A DNA stretch of 64,000 nucleotides from Chloroflexota bacterium (GCA_016235445.1 JACRLB010000004.1:1-64000), one strand, 5' to 3'. Shown: positions 52,674 to 62,035, numbered from the stretch's first letter. The notes: generated from the sequence alone by a model not told the origin. Translations and numbers: made by a program.

Positions 52674-54866
52674 ATGTCAAAAGCGCGCATATTAATTGTC
52701 GAAGACGAGCAGATTGTCGCCCTGGACATTCAAAGCACCCTTGAATCCTGCGGCTACATAATCGCGGGGCAAACCAACAGGGGCGATGATGCCGTCAAAA
52801 AAGCCGGGGAGCTAGGCCCCGACCTTGTAATGATAGATATCGGCCTCAAGGGTGAAACGGACGGCGTCGAAGCCGCCACCCAAATTCGGGAGCGGTTTCA
52901 CATTCCCGTCATATTTCTAACCGCATTTTCCGACCAGTCAACCACCGATCGCGCCCGTCTGGCTGAGCCGTATGGATATCTGCTCAAACCTTTCGAGGAA
53001 CGTGAACTCGTCATCGCAGCGGAAATGGCGCTCTACAAACATGGCATGGAAAAAAAACTGCGAGAAAGCGAGAATAAATTCCGCAGTGTGATCGAGCAGG
53101 CCTCGGATGGGATTGCCCTGACCGACAGCCAGGGGATGATCATCGAGTGGAACTCAACCATGGAGCAAATCACTGGATTGAATCGCGCCAAAGTGATCGG
53201 CCAGGCAGTGTGGGAAACTGTTTACCAAATAGTACCCAGGGAAAAAAGGGCCCCAGGTTTACAGGAAACCATCGAGAATCAATGGAAGGTTGAAGCTGGG
53301 AACAGTAACGTTGACAAAGACCAAATGACGGAATATGAAATAGAAGACCTGCAAGGACTTCACCGAATCGTTCAAAGCAACGGGTTTTCAATTGAGACAA
53401 CTCAGGGCACCCTGGGAGGGGTCATCATGCGGGATGTGACACAAAGGCGGCAAACTGAATTGGAAATTCTCGCGACGAAACATCAACTGGAAGCCACGCT
53501 GAACGCCGTCCCTGACTTGTTGTTCGAAATAGGGCTGGATGGCCGCTATTATAATTATCATTCTCCCCTTGTTAGTTTACTAGCCGCGCCTCCAGAAAGT
53601 TTCCTGGGCAAAACCGTATTCGAAATCCTTCCTCCTGAAGCGGCAAGCGTCGCCATGGATGCCCTGCGGGAAGCGCACGAAAAGGGTTTTTCACATGGCC
53701 GGCAGTATGAATTACAGCTTTCCCAGGGAAGGTTTTGGTTTGAACTTTCCATTTCCCGCAAGAATGCCAATCCCGAGGAAGAACCTCGTTTTATTGCGCT
53801 GTCACGCGATATCACGGATCGGAAGTTGCTGGAACTGGCAGAGCGTGATCAACGCCAATTGGCGGAAGCTTTGCGTGATACAGCCATGGCTTTGAACGGC
53901 ACTTTAAAGTTGGATGATGTTCTGGATCGAATCCTCGCCAATATCGGCAAACTGGTCAACTACGATACGGCCATGGTATCCTTAATCGAAGGCGATTCGG
54001 TTCGAAAGATCCGCTATTACAATAATCCTCGGGAGAACACAAGTCCACGTTCCATTGGAGATACGCAAGCGAACCTGCTCAATATTCCAATTCTCAAAGA
54101 GATCATCAAAACCAAACAGGCGTATCTTATCCCCGATATTCAGGCAGATAAACGCTGGAAAATTGTTGCCATCCCGGGCGCGCAACGAGTGCATTCGCTG
54201 ATTTGTGCTCCGATCGAAATTCAGGGGAATGTTGCGGGAATTGTAAACGTGATCAGCGCCACTCCTAATTTTTTCACTCCTGTGCATACCGAACGCATCA
54301 TGGCATTTGCAAGCCAGGCCGCAGTTGCCATGGAGAATGCGCAATTATTTGAACGGGCCAAGCGCCTTTCGTTGACCGACCCTTTAACTGAATTATTCAA
54401 TATGCGGTATTTTCTTGATTTCGCCAATCTTGAATTTGAGCGTGTTCGACGCTACGCCAGAACTCTTTCAGTTGCAATGGTGGATATCGACCACTTCAAA
54501 AATATAAATGATACCCATGGCCACAGTATTGGAGACCTGGTATTACGTGAAGTAGCCGACCGCATCAAAAGATCAGTGCGCGCGGTGGATGTGGTTGCCC
54601 GCTACGGCGGCGAAGAGTTTGTCGTTCTGATGCCAGAGACAGGGCTGGAAGAAGCCTGCCAGGTGGCGGAACGAGTACGGCAGATTGCCGCAGACAGCCC
54701 AATTGAAATTAAGGATATCGCAATTTCGTTAACGCTCAGCCTGGGAGTCGCCGAGATCAATAAAACCGACAGCCTGAATGAACTAATAAAACACGCAGAC
54801 CGCGCGCTCTACAAAGCAAAGGACAACGGAAGAAATCGCATGGAAAGCTATTTATTCCACAGGTGA
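52674..54866 (+). CDS. Response regulator with PAS, GAF and GGDEF domains (diguanylate cyclase)
   Basis: 730 residues. Receiver (1-120): IVEDEQIVALDI, phospho-acceptor Asp in LVMIDIGL (~53), FLTAFSD and LLKPFEE. Two PAS domains (~125-255 and ~265-385), GAF (~410-560), then GGDEF (~565-725) with DIDHFKNINDTHGHSIGD and RYGGEEFVVL (active-site GGEEF), so it should make c-di-GMP. No EAL domain. 18 bases after the kinase; presumably its cognate regulator. Confidence 0.94.
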   Translation: MSKARILIVEDEQIVALDIQSTLESCGYIIAGQTNRGDDAVKKAGELGPDLVMIDIGLKGETDGVEAATQIRERFHIPVIFLTAFSDQSTTDRARLAEPYGYLLKPFEERELVIAAEMALYKHGMEKKLRESENKFRSVIEQASDGIALTDSQGMIIEWNSTMEQITGLNRAKVIGQAVWETVYQIVPREKRAPGLQETIENQWKVEAGNSNVDKDQMTEYEIEDLQGLHRIVQSNGFSIETTQGTLGGVIMRDVTQRRQTELEILATKHQLEATLNAVPDLLFEIGLDGRYYNYHSPLVSLLAAPPESFLGKTVFEILPPEAASVAMDALREAHEKGFSHGRQYELQLSQGRFWFELSISRKNANPEEEPRFIALSRDITDRKLLELAERDQRQLAEALRDTAMALNGTLKLDDVLDRILANIGKLVNYDTAMVSLIEGDSVRKIRYYNNPRENTSPRSIGDTQANLLNIPILKEIIKTKQAYLIPDIQADKRWKIVAIPGAQRVHSLICAPIEIQGNVAGIVNVISATPNFFTPVHTERIMAFASQAAVAMENAQLFERAKRLSLTDPLTELFNMRYFLDFANLEFERVRRYARTLSVAMVDIDHFKNINDTHGHSIGDLVLREVADRIKRSVRAVDVVARYGGEEFVVLMPETGLEEACQVAERVRQIAADSPIEIKDIAISLTLSLGVAEINKTDSLNELIKHADRALYKAKDNGRNRMESYLFHR

Positions 54867-55191
54867 TTCTGGGGTGAGAGACTGGGGACGAAGGGTTCGG
54901 TCTAAAGTTTCGGAAATGTGGCGCAAGTCTCTGACTTGCGAGGCAAATCAGAGACTTGTCCCACGCGGAGTGCCGAAAAAATATTCCATACACGGGGACG
55001 AGGAGGCGATTTTCCGTACTGTTTTCGTTTGCTATAAAATAGACTTTATCGGTAATAAGCCACAAGCTTTAATGGGACGCAGATGAACGCTGATTTTCGC
55101 TGATTTAAAAAGAATTATGCGCCGCTTATTTCGGGTATTATCCAATCTCTGGAATTCAAATTAATATCCCCCGCAAAGGTACATACAAAAA
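54867..55191. other. Intergenic region with repeats
   Basis: No gene. GTGGCGCAAGTCTCTGA and TCAGAGACTTGTCCCAC form an inverted repeat at 54916-54964. A half element of the TAGAC family starts at 55040. Confidence 0.55.
55040..55125. repeat. Half copy of a TAGAC-end element (copy C)
   Basis: TAGACTTTATCGGTAATAAG and the next ~65 bases match the reverse complement of the right arm of 55758-55888, then homology stops. The two therefore form ~85-bp inverted repeats around the gene at 55192. Confidence 0.85.
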
Positions 55192-55713
55192 ATGAAAAAG
55201 ACACCGAAGACAACCAAAAAATTCTTCCAATTTCATGACGACGGAAATACCGATCATGGACATCCCAAGTACGATACCTGGGAGCCAAAAGCTCGAACCG
55301 CAAAAATCGTTCTGCAAATGCTGATCGGGGTTTTGCTGGCTCTTCTGCTGGGAACAAAATTTTTCTTTAAGCTCTTCTGTCATCCCTGCCTCACGTGGCA
55401 CCCATATCTTCACGCCATCTATCAAATGGAAACGTTATTGATCGTCAGCAAAGCGCTGGCCTATTCCGCAGGGATCGAACTTGCCTATATGCTATTTACG
55501 CCCGGCCCCGATGAAGCCATCGAGCCATTGATAACAAGCGCGGCCTCAGGGCTGATGTATGTCTTAGCCAGCGAACACCAATTAACCATACAAACCATCT
55601 TTAGTTTGTTGTTGTATGTACTCGTGATCGCATCCCTGTTTATGATAAAAGAGATTTTCGCAGAGAGTGAGAACAAAAGGAAACGCCTGATAGACATCCT
55701 AAGAAATAAATAG
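55192..55713 (+). CDS. Small membrane protein between inverted repeats
   Basis: 173 residues: a basic, His-rich N-terminus (FHDDGNTDHGHPKYDTW), then hydrophobic segments at ~40-57, ~83-100 and ~133-150, and a basic C-terminal tail. No family recognised. It is the only gene between the inverted elements at 55040 and 55758. The function and any link to these repeats are unknown. Confidence 0.6.
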   Translation: MKKTPKTTKKFFQFHDDGNTDHGHPKYDTWEPKARTAKIVLQMLIGVLLALLLGTKFFFKLFCHPCLTWHPYLHAIYQMETLLIVSKALAYSAGIELAYMLFTPGPDEAIEPLITSAASGLMYVLASEHQLTIQTIFSLLLYVLVIASLFMIKEIFAESENKRKRLIDILRNK

Positions 55714-55757
55714 CGCCTGGCAAACCCAGCCCAAACAGCCTGCCTTTGGAGAGGTAA

Positions 55758-55888
55758 TAGACGTTATCGGAAATAAAATTGGGACGCTGATTCACGCAGA
55801 AAAACGCGGATAAATTCTTTTAAATCAGCGAAAATCAGCGTTCATCTGCGTCCGATTAAAGCTTGTGGCTTATTACCGATAAAGTCTA
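55758..55888. repeat. 131-bp TAGAC-end element with a different core (copy D)
   Basis: Ends TAGACGTTATCGGAAAT and ATTACCGATAAAGTCTA match copies at 27046 and 56868, but the core is an unrelated palindrome (GGGACGCTGATTCACGCAG paired with CTGCGTCC via AATCAGCG blocks). Confidence 0.88.
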
Positions 55889-55928
55889 ATGACAAACATC
55901 ACTTCCCCAAAAGCGGGTATCTGCTACA

Positions 55929-56870
55929 ATGCAAATCCAGAACATGAAATCGCATTCCACAGACCGCAAATTTCTCACACGCTTCGCCTGGGTTTCGATT
56001 GGCGCGGCCATACTTACGATTGCGCTCAAAACCATCGCCTATTTCCTCACGGGTTCGGTGGGCCTGCTTTCGGATGCGCTCGAGTCACTGGTAAATTTAG
56101 TCGGCGCGTTCATGGCCCTGGCCATGCTGACCATCGCCGCCCGCCCCGCCGATGAAGACCACGCCTACGGCCACAGCAAAGCCGAATACTTTTCCAGCGG
56201 CGTCGAAGGGACATTGATCGTGATCGCCGCCGTCAGCATCATCATTGCGGCCATTCCGAGGCTCATCACCCCGAAGCCCCTGGAACAAGTTGGCCTGGGT
56301 CTGGGCGTATCCGTCGGCGCATCGTTGGTCAACCTGATCGCGGCATGGATTCTCCTTCGGGCTGGAAAACAAAACAACTCGATCACCCTGCAAGCCAACG
56401 CCCATCACTTGCTGACAGATGTATGGACCTCCGTCGGCGTGCTGGCAGGGGTTGGCGCAGTGGCGCTCACTGGCTGGCAAAGGCTCGACCCCATCGTTGC
56501 ATTCATCGTCGCGGGCAACATCATCTGGTCTGGGGTTCGCATTATCCGCGAATCAGCCCTGGGCCTCATGGATACCGCACTCCCCCTGGCAGAGCAGGAA
56601 ATTCTAAAAAAAGTACTGGAGCCCTACACCCAGGACGGCGTGCAATATCATGCGCTTCGCACCCGCCAATCGGGGTCGCGCAGGTTTGCATCCCTGCACG
56701 TGCTCGTCCCAGATACCTGGACCGTCCAACGCGGCCATCAATTGCTGGAAAGCATCGAAGCCGATTTCCGCCGTGCCCTTCCCAGCATTACAGTGTTTAC
56801 ACACCTCGAACCGCTGGGCGACCCCGCTTCATGGGAAGATACAGATCTAGACCGTGAAGATGGACAATAG
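55929..56870 (+). CDS. Cation diffusion facilitator (CDF) metal transporter
   Basis: 313 residues; ATG at 55944 is an alternative start. [17 protein letters not shown] and [20 protein letters not shown] are CDF membrane-site motifs, [16 protein letters not shown] is the second metal-site helix, and the C-terminal ~95 residues form the cytoplasmic domain ([20 protein letters not shown]). About six membrane helices. It exports divalent metals such as Zn, Co, Mn or Fe against H+. The TAG stop is the first three bases of the repeat at 56868. Confidence 0.92.
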   Translation: MQIQNMKSHSTDRKFLTRFAWVSIGAAILTIALKTIAYFLTGSVGLLSDALESLVNLVGAFMALAMLTIAARPADEDHAYGHSKAEYFSSGVEGTLIVIAAVSIIIAAIPRLITPKPLEQVGLGLGVSVGASLVNLIAAWILLRAGKQNNSITLQANAHHLLTDVWTSVGVLAGVGAVALTGWQRLDPIVAFIVAGNIIWSGVRIIRESALGLMDTALPLAEQEILKKVLEPYTQDGVQYHALRTRQSGSRRFASLHVLVPDTWTVQRGHQLLESIEADFRRALPSITVFTHLEPLGDPASWEDTDLDREDGQ

Positions 56871-56978
56871 ACTTTATCGGTAATTAGAAAAAACGTCCCG
56901 AAGGTTGTTGTCAGGAGTTCAAGTTCCTCAAGAAAAACCTTCGGGACGGTGCCTGTGCGTTATTTCCGATAACGTCTA
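56868..56978. repeat. 111-bp palindromic element, TAGAC-end family with CGTCCC core, copy B
   Basis: TAGACTTTATCGGTAAT and ATTTCCGATAACGTCTA ends; core CGTCCCGAAGGTT with AACCTTCGGGACG. Differs from 27046-27156 at a few positions. Its first three bases are the stop codon of the CDF gene. Confidence 0.92.
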
Positions 56979-57015
56979 ATCTGCGGAAATTTAATTTTCA
57001 AAAGGATTCCTTGAC

Positions 57016-57582
57016 ATGACCACACTAGCCCCTGCCCTCTCCATCCGCCTCTTTCCCCGCGCCGCAAACTGGTTGCGCAATTTAGCTTTGATCTTCGCTG
57101 GATCATTGCTCGTGGCGGCCTTTGCCCAAATTGAAATCCCTACCCAGCCCGTCCCCATCACCGGGCAGACCTTTGCCGTACTGCTCGTCGGCGCATTGCT
57201 TGGCTCAAAACGCGGGGCGGCGGCCATGGTCGCGTACATTGCCCAGGGCGCCCTGGGACTGCCCTTCTTCGCGGGCGGCGCATCTGGCATGGGCATTCTG
57301 TCTGGCGCAACGGCTGGCTACCTGCTGGGGTTTGTCGGGGCGGCGTATGCTGTAGGTTGGCTGGCAGAACGCGGCTTGGAGCGAAGCGTCCGCACTTCCA
57401 TCCTGCCATTTTTAGTTGGCACAGTCATCATTTATGTTTTCGGCGTGGCGTGGCTGTCCATCCTGCTGATGAGTTTCAGCAAGGCCATTCAATTTGGCCT
57501 GCTCCCATTTTTGGTCGGCGATCTCATCAAATTAATTGCGGCGGCCATTGCCCTGCCGAGCGCGTGGCAATTTATGAAATAA
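57016..57582 (+). CDS. bioY: BioY-family biotin transporter S component
   Basis: 188 residues behind AAGGA. Family hallmarks: QIEIPTQPVPITGQTFAVLL, LGSKRGAAAMVAYIAQGALG and LPFFAGGASGMGILSGATAG, then YLLGFVGAAYAVGWLAERG. About six helices. It captures biotin for an ECF-type importer or alone; no EcfA/EcfT genes are adjacent. Confidence 0.95.
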   Translation: MTTLAPALSIRLFPRAANWLRNLALIFAGSLLVAAFAQIEIPTQPVPITGQTFAVLLVGALLGSKRGAAAMVAYIAQGALGLPFFAGGASGMGILSGATAGYLLGFVGAAYAVGWLAERGLERSVRTSILPFLVGTVIIYVFGVAWLSILLMSFSKAIQFGLLPFLVGDLIKLIAAAIALPSAWQFMK

Positions 57583-57652
57583 CCCGCTTCACCTAAAATA
57601 ATGCCTCAAATTTTGCCTGTGCTATACTCGGCTTTGCCAATCCATTATTAAC

Positions 57653-57771
57653 AGGACTTACGCAAAACCTTGATAGAGTCCACTACTCTCCACGAATTTA
57701 CGCTAATCCTTTTAAAAATTCGCGTGGATTGGCGTAGATTAGCGGACAAAAAAGCCTTCTGCGTAAGTCCT
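57653..57771. repeat. 119-bp palindromic element, AGGACTTACGC ends
   Basis: AGGACTTACGCA at the left and TGCGTAAGTCCT at the right are exact inverted ends. Inside, CCACGAATTTACGCTAATCC pairs imperfectly with GGATTGGCGTAGATTAGCGG. Lies just before the GcvR-like gene. Confidence 0.85.
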
Positions 57772-57795
57772 AATTAAACGAAAAGGGAGTTTGCC

Positions 57796-58323
57796 ATGCC
57801 AAAAAATATCGTGTTGACCCTGACGGGCAGGGACAAAATCGGGCTTGTTGACCATGTCACCAGCCTGATGGTGAAGCGCGGCGGCAATGTGGAATCCAGC
57901 CGCATGGCGCGCCTCGGCGGAGAGTTTGCCATGCTGATGCTGGTGACCGTCTCTGACAATGAGTTTGCAAACCTCGACCAGGACCTACAGCAGTTGCGCG
58001 GGGAGGGCTATCAGGTTACGCTTTTGCAAACGGAGGATGTTGCAAAGAAATACGCGGGCTGGCTGCCCTACGAGATCGAAGTAACAGGCGCAGACCACGA
58101 AGGCATCATCCATGATATTTCGCATCACCTTGCCACACAGGGAATCAACATCGAGAGCATGGATACCAATTCCGCGCCTGCGCCGATGAGCGGCACACCC
58201 TTGTTTACGATGAAGGGCGTTGTTCTCGTCCCGCCAGCGTTGAACTTCCATGAGTGGAGCGATGCGCTGGAGGAGATTGGCGATACACTGAACGTGAGCG
58301 TGAAGGTGGGGGTGGTGAAGTAG
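57796..58323 (+). CDS. Double-ACT-domain protein, GcvR-like
   Basis: 175 residues behind AAGGGAG. ACT domain 1: IVLTLTGRDKIGLVDHVTSL with GGNVESSRMARLGGEFAML. ACT domain 2: YEIEVTGADHEGIIHDISHH and GINIESMDTNSA. This is the layout of the glycine-cleavage repressor GcvR, a regulator without its own DNA-binding domain that senses an amino acid. No gcv genes are nearby. Confidence 0.88.
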   Translation: MPKNIVLTLTGRDKIGLVDHVTSLMVKRGGNVESSRMARLGGEFAMLMLVTVSDNEFANLDQDLQQLRGEGYQVTLLQTEDVAKKYAGWLPYEIEVTGADHEGIIHDISHHLATQGINIESMDTNSAPAPMSGTPLFTMKGVVLVPPALNFHEWSDALEEIGDTLNVSVKVGVVK

Positions 58324-58372
58324 GATGGGGGGATTAGTGATCAGTGATCAGCGGGGAGTGGGCAGGAATCAG

Positions 58373-58408
58373 AAGGCGGAAGGTGAAATTGCCCTCCGCC
58401 TTTTTTCA
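58373..58408 (+). terminator. Terminator of the GcvR-like gene
   Basis: AAGGCGGAAGG and CCCTCCGCCTT form a stem with six T following. Confidence 0.85.
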
Positions 58409-58464
58409 TTCTTTTTCTCTTTTTACTCGCAACTCATTTCTCGTTACTCACTTCCCGCCATTTG

Positions 58465-59661
58465 CTATTCGTATCGAAACCTCGCGACCCCAATCGTAAA
58501 GAAGATCGCGGCAAACCCAAGCAAAACCCCCGACTCGGGAAAAATATCTATCAACCCGCCGCCGCGCAAAACAAGATCGAGCATTCCTTGCATGGCCCAG
58601 GTTGTTGGCAGTACTTTAACGATGTTCTGCACCGTCTCTGGAAACATTTCCAGCGGATACCAACAGCCGCCCATCAACGCCATGACCATGCCCAGCATGA
58701 TGCTCAGCCCGCCGGCCTGTCCATCGGTTTTGACGAATGTCCCCAGCGTTGTGCCCAGCGCCGATGCCGCCAATGCAAACGAAACCATCAACACTGCCAA
58801 TGCCAATGGCTCGCGTCCCCAGTTTAGATTTAATACAAATGAACCAAACGTCACCAACAAAGTCATTTGCACGATGGCGGCCAATACCTGTCCGCTGATT
58901 GCGCCGAATAAAAATGTGGCTTTGGATGTTGGCGTGGTCAACAGGCGGCGCAGAGTCCCTTGTTGGCGTTCGAATGCGAACAAGCCAGAGAGTCCCAACA
59001 GCGGGATGAAGACCCATGTGATCAACTGCCCAGCGGATGAATTCGCCGCCGGGTCATACTCAATCTGGTCACTGGTTGCCGCGCGAGTGATATTGACCCG
59101 GCTGGGAGCTTCGTCTAATAACTTCTGCGCCGAGATCAGCGCGTCATCGAAATATGCCTGCCGATCTGATTCTGATTCGAAGGCGCCGATCTGTTCGGCC
59201 TCATCCACGGCCATTTGAGCGGCGTTGATGGCGCTGCCCAGTTTTCCGATTACGGCCTGCACGGCTCGATCTGCGATGAGCGCGTCCATGTCATTGGGCT
59301 GTTGGCGTAATTCCAGTTCAGCAGAGCTGTTGGATAGACTTTCGGCATCAAAGCCTGATGGAATGATCAACAGAACCGATGCGCTTCGCTCGCTGAATTG
59401 ACTCTCGGCTTCGCCCAGTTCCAATACATCGGGGCGAATCGCTGTCGATTTTTCCAACTCAGCAATCAGGTCGGAGGAGAGCGGGGTGTGGGCCTGGTCC
59501 ACCACGACGAGTCGAATCCTATTATCAGCGTCGCCAGGGTTGGGTGAGCCGCCGAGAATAAAAGTAAACACGATGGGGAGGATGATAAAGAAGAGCAGTT
59601 CCGAGAATCCAGAAAAACGGATGAGGGCATCTTTCCATGCAATTGCGAATATCTTTTTCAT
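58465..59661 (-). CDS. ABC-2 type permease, second of the exporter operon
   Basis: 398 residues from the ATG behind AAAGGTGAT. Membrane segment at ~20-40 (SELLFFIILPIVFTFIL), a ~170-residue extracytoplasmic loop, then five C-terminal segments including LITWVFIPLLGLSGLFAFER and RQQGTLRRLLTTPTSKATF, the conserved cytoplasmic loop of ABC2_membrane_3 proteins. It forms a heterodimer with the permease at 59666. Four bases separate the genes. Confidence 0.9.
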   Translation of the reverse strand: MKKIFAIAWKDALIRFSGFSELLFFIILPIVFTFILGGSPNPGDADNRIRLVVVDQAHTPLSSDLIAELEKSTAIRPDVLELGEAESQFSERSASVLLIIPSGFDAESLSNSSAELELRQQPNDMDALIADRAVQAVIGKLGSAINAAQMAVDEAEQIGAFESESDRQAYFDDALISAQKLLDEAPSRVNITRAATSDQIEYDPAANSSAGQLITWVFIPLLGLSGLFAFERQQGTLRRLLTTPTSKATFLFGAISGQVLAAIVQMTLLVTFGSFVLNLNWGREPLALAVLMVSFALAASALGTTLGTFVKTDGQAGGLSIMLGMVMALMGGCWYPLEMFPETVQNIVKVLPTTWAMQGMLDLVLRGGGLIDIFPESGVLLGFAAIFFTIGVARFRYE

Positions 59662-59665
59662 GCGA

Positions 59666-60919
59666 TCACCTTTGCGCAATGCCCTGGCGGTTGAACAAGA
59701 GAACGGCCGCAATAAATAACACGGCGCCCATCAATAATAAAGCCGAGACTGGCGTTGAAATATCGGCCAGCCCGCCGCCGAGCGCGAGAGTGGTGAAGCC
59801 ATCCAGCCCCCAGGCGTTGGGAGTGATCTTGCTTAAATTTTGCATGAGTGGATGCAGGTTTTCCAAACTGACGAATGAACCGCCGAGGATGCCGAAGATC
59901 AACATGATGGCCGAGCCAACGCTTGCAACCTGGCCTGCGGTGCGCGCCAGGGCAGTGATCAACATGCCCCAGCCCGTTGCGCCGAAGACAGCCGCAAGCA
60001 CTAATACAATCACCCCAAGTGTGTTGCCCCATTTCAATTGGAACATCATGGTGGTGGCGAATATCAAAATACCCAATTGGGCAACGCCTGTTAAATAAAT
60101 ACCGAATATCTTGCCGCCTAAAATTTGGGCGGCGCTGGTGGGTGAGATTAATAAACGCGGCAGGGTGCCTTGAATGCGTTCTGCAATGATGGTGCGCCCG
60201 CCGTAGCTTACGGTGTACATCAGGAACATCAGCGCCATGCCTGGCGCGAGGTAAGCCAGCACATCAAACTGGATCGCTTCACCGCCGACTTCATTTTGTT
60301 TTAGTTTGATGGCTGTAACTGGTTCAGTCGTCGAGGATGAAAGCCTTTCGCTCATGGCTTCACCAACTGCGGGGATGTCTTGCGGGGCTACACGTCCGCT
60401 GGTGATGAGTTGGGCCATGGTGACTTGTCCGCCGATGGAGCCTGATTCAACGCGGCTGAGAAATTCTTCAACAATCGTTTGGACGATGCCTGCGCTGGTT
60501 GGGCGGGTCGGGTTGGTGTAAATCTCGATCGAGATGATTTCGTCTGAAAGAGTCTGCCCGTCTTTGGGGATGATGCTTTCGGTGAAGCCTTTGGGGATGA
60601 AGACGACTGCCGCAGTTTCGTCGTTGTCAATTAATTGGCGGGCAGTTTCAAGGTCGGATGAGGCGGTGGGTTCCATCAAATCGGCAAGTTCGGGGGCGTT
60701 GAATAAATCCACAAGGGCATTGCCGAGTTGGGCGTTATCTTGATTTACGAGAATGACGGGGATGTCGCTAATTCCGCTTGTGCCGCCTGAGAAACGGCCG
60801 GTGACGAAACCCATACCGATTGTGAGGAGGAAGGGGGCCAGAAGCATGAGGAGCAGTGCGGCGCGATCTCGAAAGGCGAGGCGGAGGTCTTTGAGGCCGA
60901 TGAGGAAGGTTTTTAACAT
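59666..60919 (-). CDS. ABC-2 type permease, first of the exporter operon
   Basis: 417 residues from the ATG 8 bases after the ATPase stop; the longer frame overlaps that gene. Same topology as its partner: DRAALLLMLLAPFLLTIGMG segment, long loop with a SIEIYTNPTRP stretch, then RTIIAERIQGTLPRLLISPT and five membrane segments, with FGILGGSFVSLENLHPLMQ near the end. Both permeases probably export a drug, lipid or peptide with the ATPase at 60928. Confidence 0.9.
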   Translation of the reverse strand: MLKTFLIGLKDLRLAFRDRAALLLMLLAPFLLTIGMGFVTGRFSGGTSGISDIPVILVNQDNAQLGNALVDLFNAPELADLMEPTASSDLETARQLIDNDETAAVVFIPKGFTESIIPKDGQTLSDEIISIEIYTNPTRPTSAGIVQTIVEEFLSRVESGSIGGQVTMAQLITSGRVAPQDIPAVGEAMSERLSSSTTEPVTAIKLKQNEVGGEAIQFDVLAYLAPGMALMFLMYTVSYGGRTIIAERIQGTLPRLLISPTSAAQILGGKIFGIYLTGVAQLGILIFATTMMFQLKWGNTLGVIVLVLAAVFGATGWGMLITALARTAGQVASVGSAIMLIFGILGGSFVSLENLHPLMQNLSKITPNAWGLDGFTTLALGGGLADISTPVSALLLMGAVLFIAAVLLFNRQGIAQR

Positions 60920-60927
60920 GATGATTT

Positions 60928-61872
60928 TTAGTCCCTTAATGCCCTTCCTGTAAGATGTAGAAATACTGCTTCGAGATTCGGCTCGCGGATATCTATCGAG
61001 CGGATCTTGACTCCCTGTTCGTTGGCCTTGCTGACAACTGCGGCGAGTACATCTTCGGCTTCTGGGCAAATGATTGTGACGGCGTGGTCGCTGGCATCGG
61101 CGTTGTCCACGCCTTTGATTCCATTGAATGATTTTGCGAGCGCTTCAGGGTTTGCGCCTTCCTCCAAATGAAGAATCAGCGTTTCGCTTTGCCCGACTTG
61201 TTGCGTGAGTTCTTTCTGTGTGCCAAGCGCGATCATCCTGCCGTGGTCAATGATGCCGACGCGGTTGGAGAGTTCTTCGGCTTCTTCCATGTAATGGGTG
61301 GTGTAAAGCACGGTCATGCCTTGTTTGTTCAAATCTTTGACCGTGTCCAAAATTGCGCGGCGGGATTGCGGGTCGATGCCGACGGTGGGTTCGTCCATGA
61401 AGAGCAGTTTGGGTTTGTGGAGCAGGCCAACGCCGATGTTGACGCGCCGCTTCATGCCGCCTGAAAAAGTTTTGACGCGATTTTTGGCTTTATCGGTCAG
61501 GCCAATTTGCGCGAGGACTTCATCCACGCGAGTGTTGAGGGATTTGCCGTTCAAGTTATACATCTGTCCCCAGAAGATCAGGTTTTCGCGGGCGGTCAGG
61601 TCTTCGTAGAGGGCAAGGTCTTGCGGCACCACGCCAATGATATTGCGAACGCTCATCGGGTCTTTGGTAACGGAATGCCCGCCAATGGTGGCGTCGCCTG
61701 AGGTGGGTGTGTAGAGTGTGGATAGCATGGAGATGGCCGTTGTTTTTCCTGCGCCGTTGGGCCCGAGCAGGCTGAAAATTTCCCCTTCTTCGATGTTGAA
61801 TGAGACTCCTTTGACGGCGGTGAAGTCTCCGTATTTTTTTACAAGTTCTTTTACTTCGAGAATGTTGGGCAT
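60928..61872 (-). CDS. ABC transporter ATP-binding protein, DrrA type
   Basis: 314 residues behind AGGAGTTCCC. Walker A LLGPNGAGKTTAISML, signature FSGGMKRRVNIGVGLLHKPK, Walker B LLFMDEPTVGIDP, H-loop YTTHYME. The C-terminal extension (~220-314) is that of DrrA/CcmA-type exporters and ends LEAVFLHLTGRALRD. First gene of a three-gene efflux operon with two ABC-2 permeases. Confidence 0.96.
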   Translation of the reverse strand: MPNILEVKELVKKYGDFTAVKGVSFNIEEGEIFSLLGPNGAGKTTAISMLSTLYTPTSGDATIGGHSVTKDPMSVRNIIGVVPQDLALYEDLTARENLIFWGQMYNLNGKSLNTRVDEVLAQIGLTDKAKNRVKTFSGGMKRRVNIGVGLLHKPKLLFMDEPTVGIDPQSRRAILDTVKDLNKQGMTVLYTTHYMEEAEELSNRVGIIDHGRMIALGTQKELTQQVGQSETLILHLEEGANPEALAKSFNGIKGVDNADASDHAVTIICPEAEDVLAAVVSKANEQGVKIRSIDIREPNLEAVFLHLTGRALRD

Positions 61873-61972
61873 GGGAACTCCTGGGGTTTGTTCTGGAAGA
61901 GTCTACGATAGAAGAGTCAATATGGTTGCGCGAAAAAAAAGGAATGCGGTCTCTGCGGGAAAAAGGACTTTT

Positions 61973-62035
61973 GCCACAGAGAAACAGCAGAGATTTAAAG
62001 GCTTTCTCAAAAAAAAACTCTGTGTACTCTGTGGC
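61973..62035. repeat. Inverted repeat between ABC operon and UbiA-like gene
   Basis: GCCACAGAG and CTCTGTGGC are exact inverted ends around an A/T-rich middle. No T-run; repeat rather than a clear terminator. Confidence 0.55.

Noticed and set aside
55040-55888. Composite transposon with its own transposase
   Set aside because: The only gene inside encodes a small membrane protein without any transposase motif.
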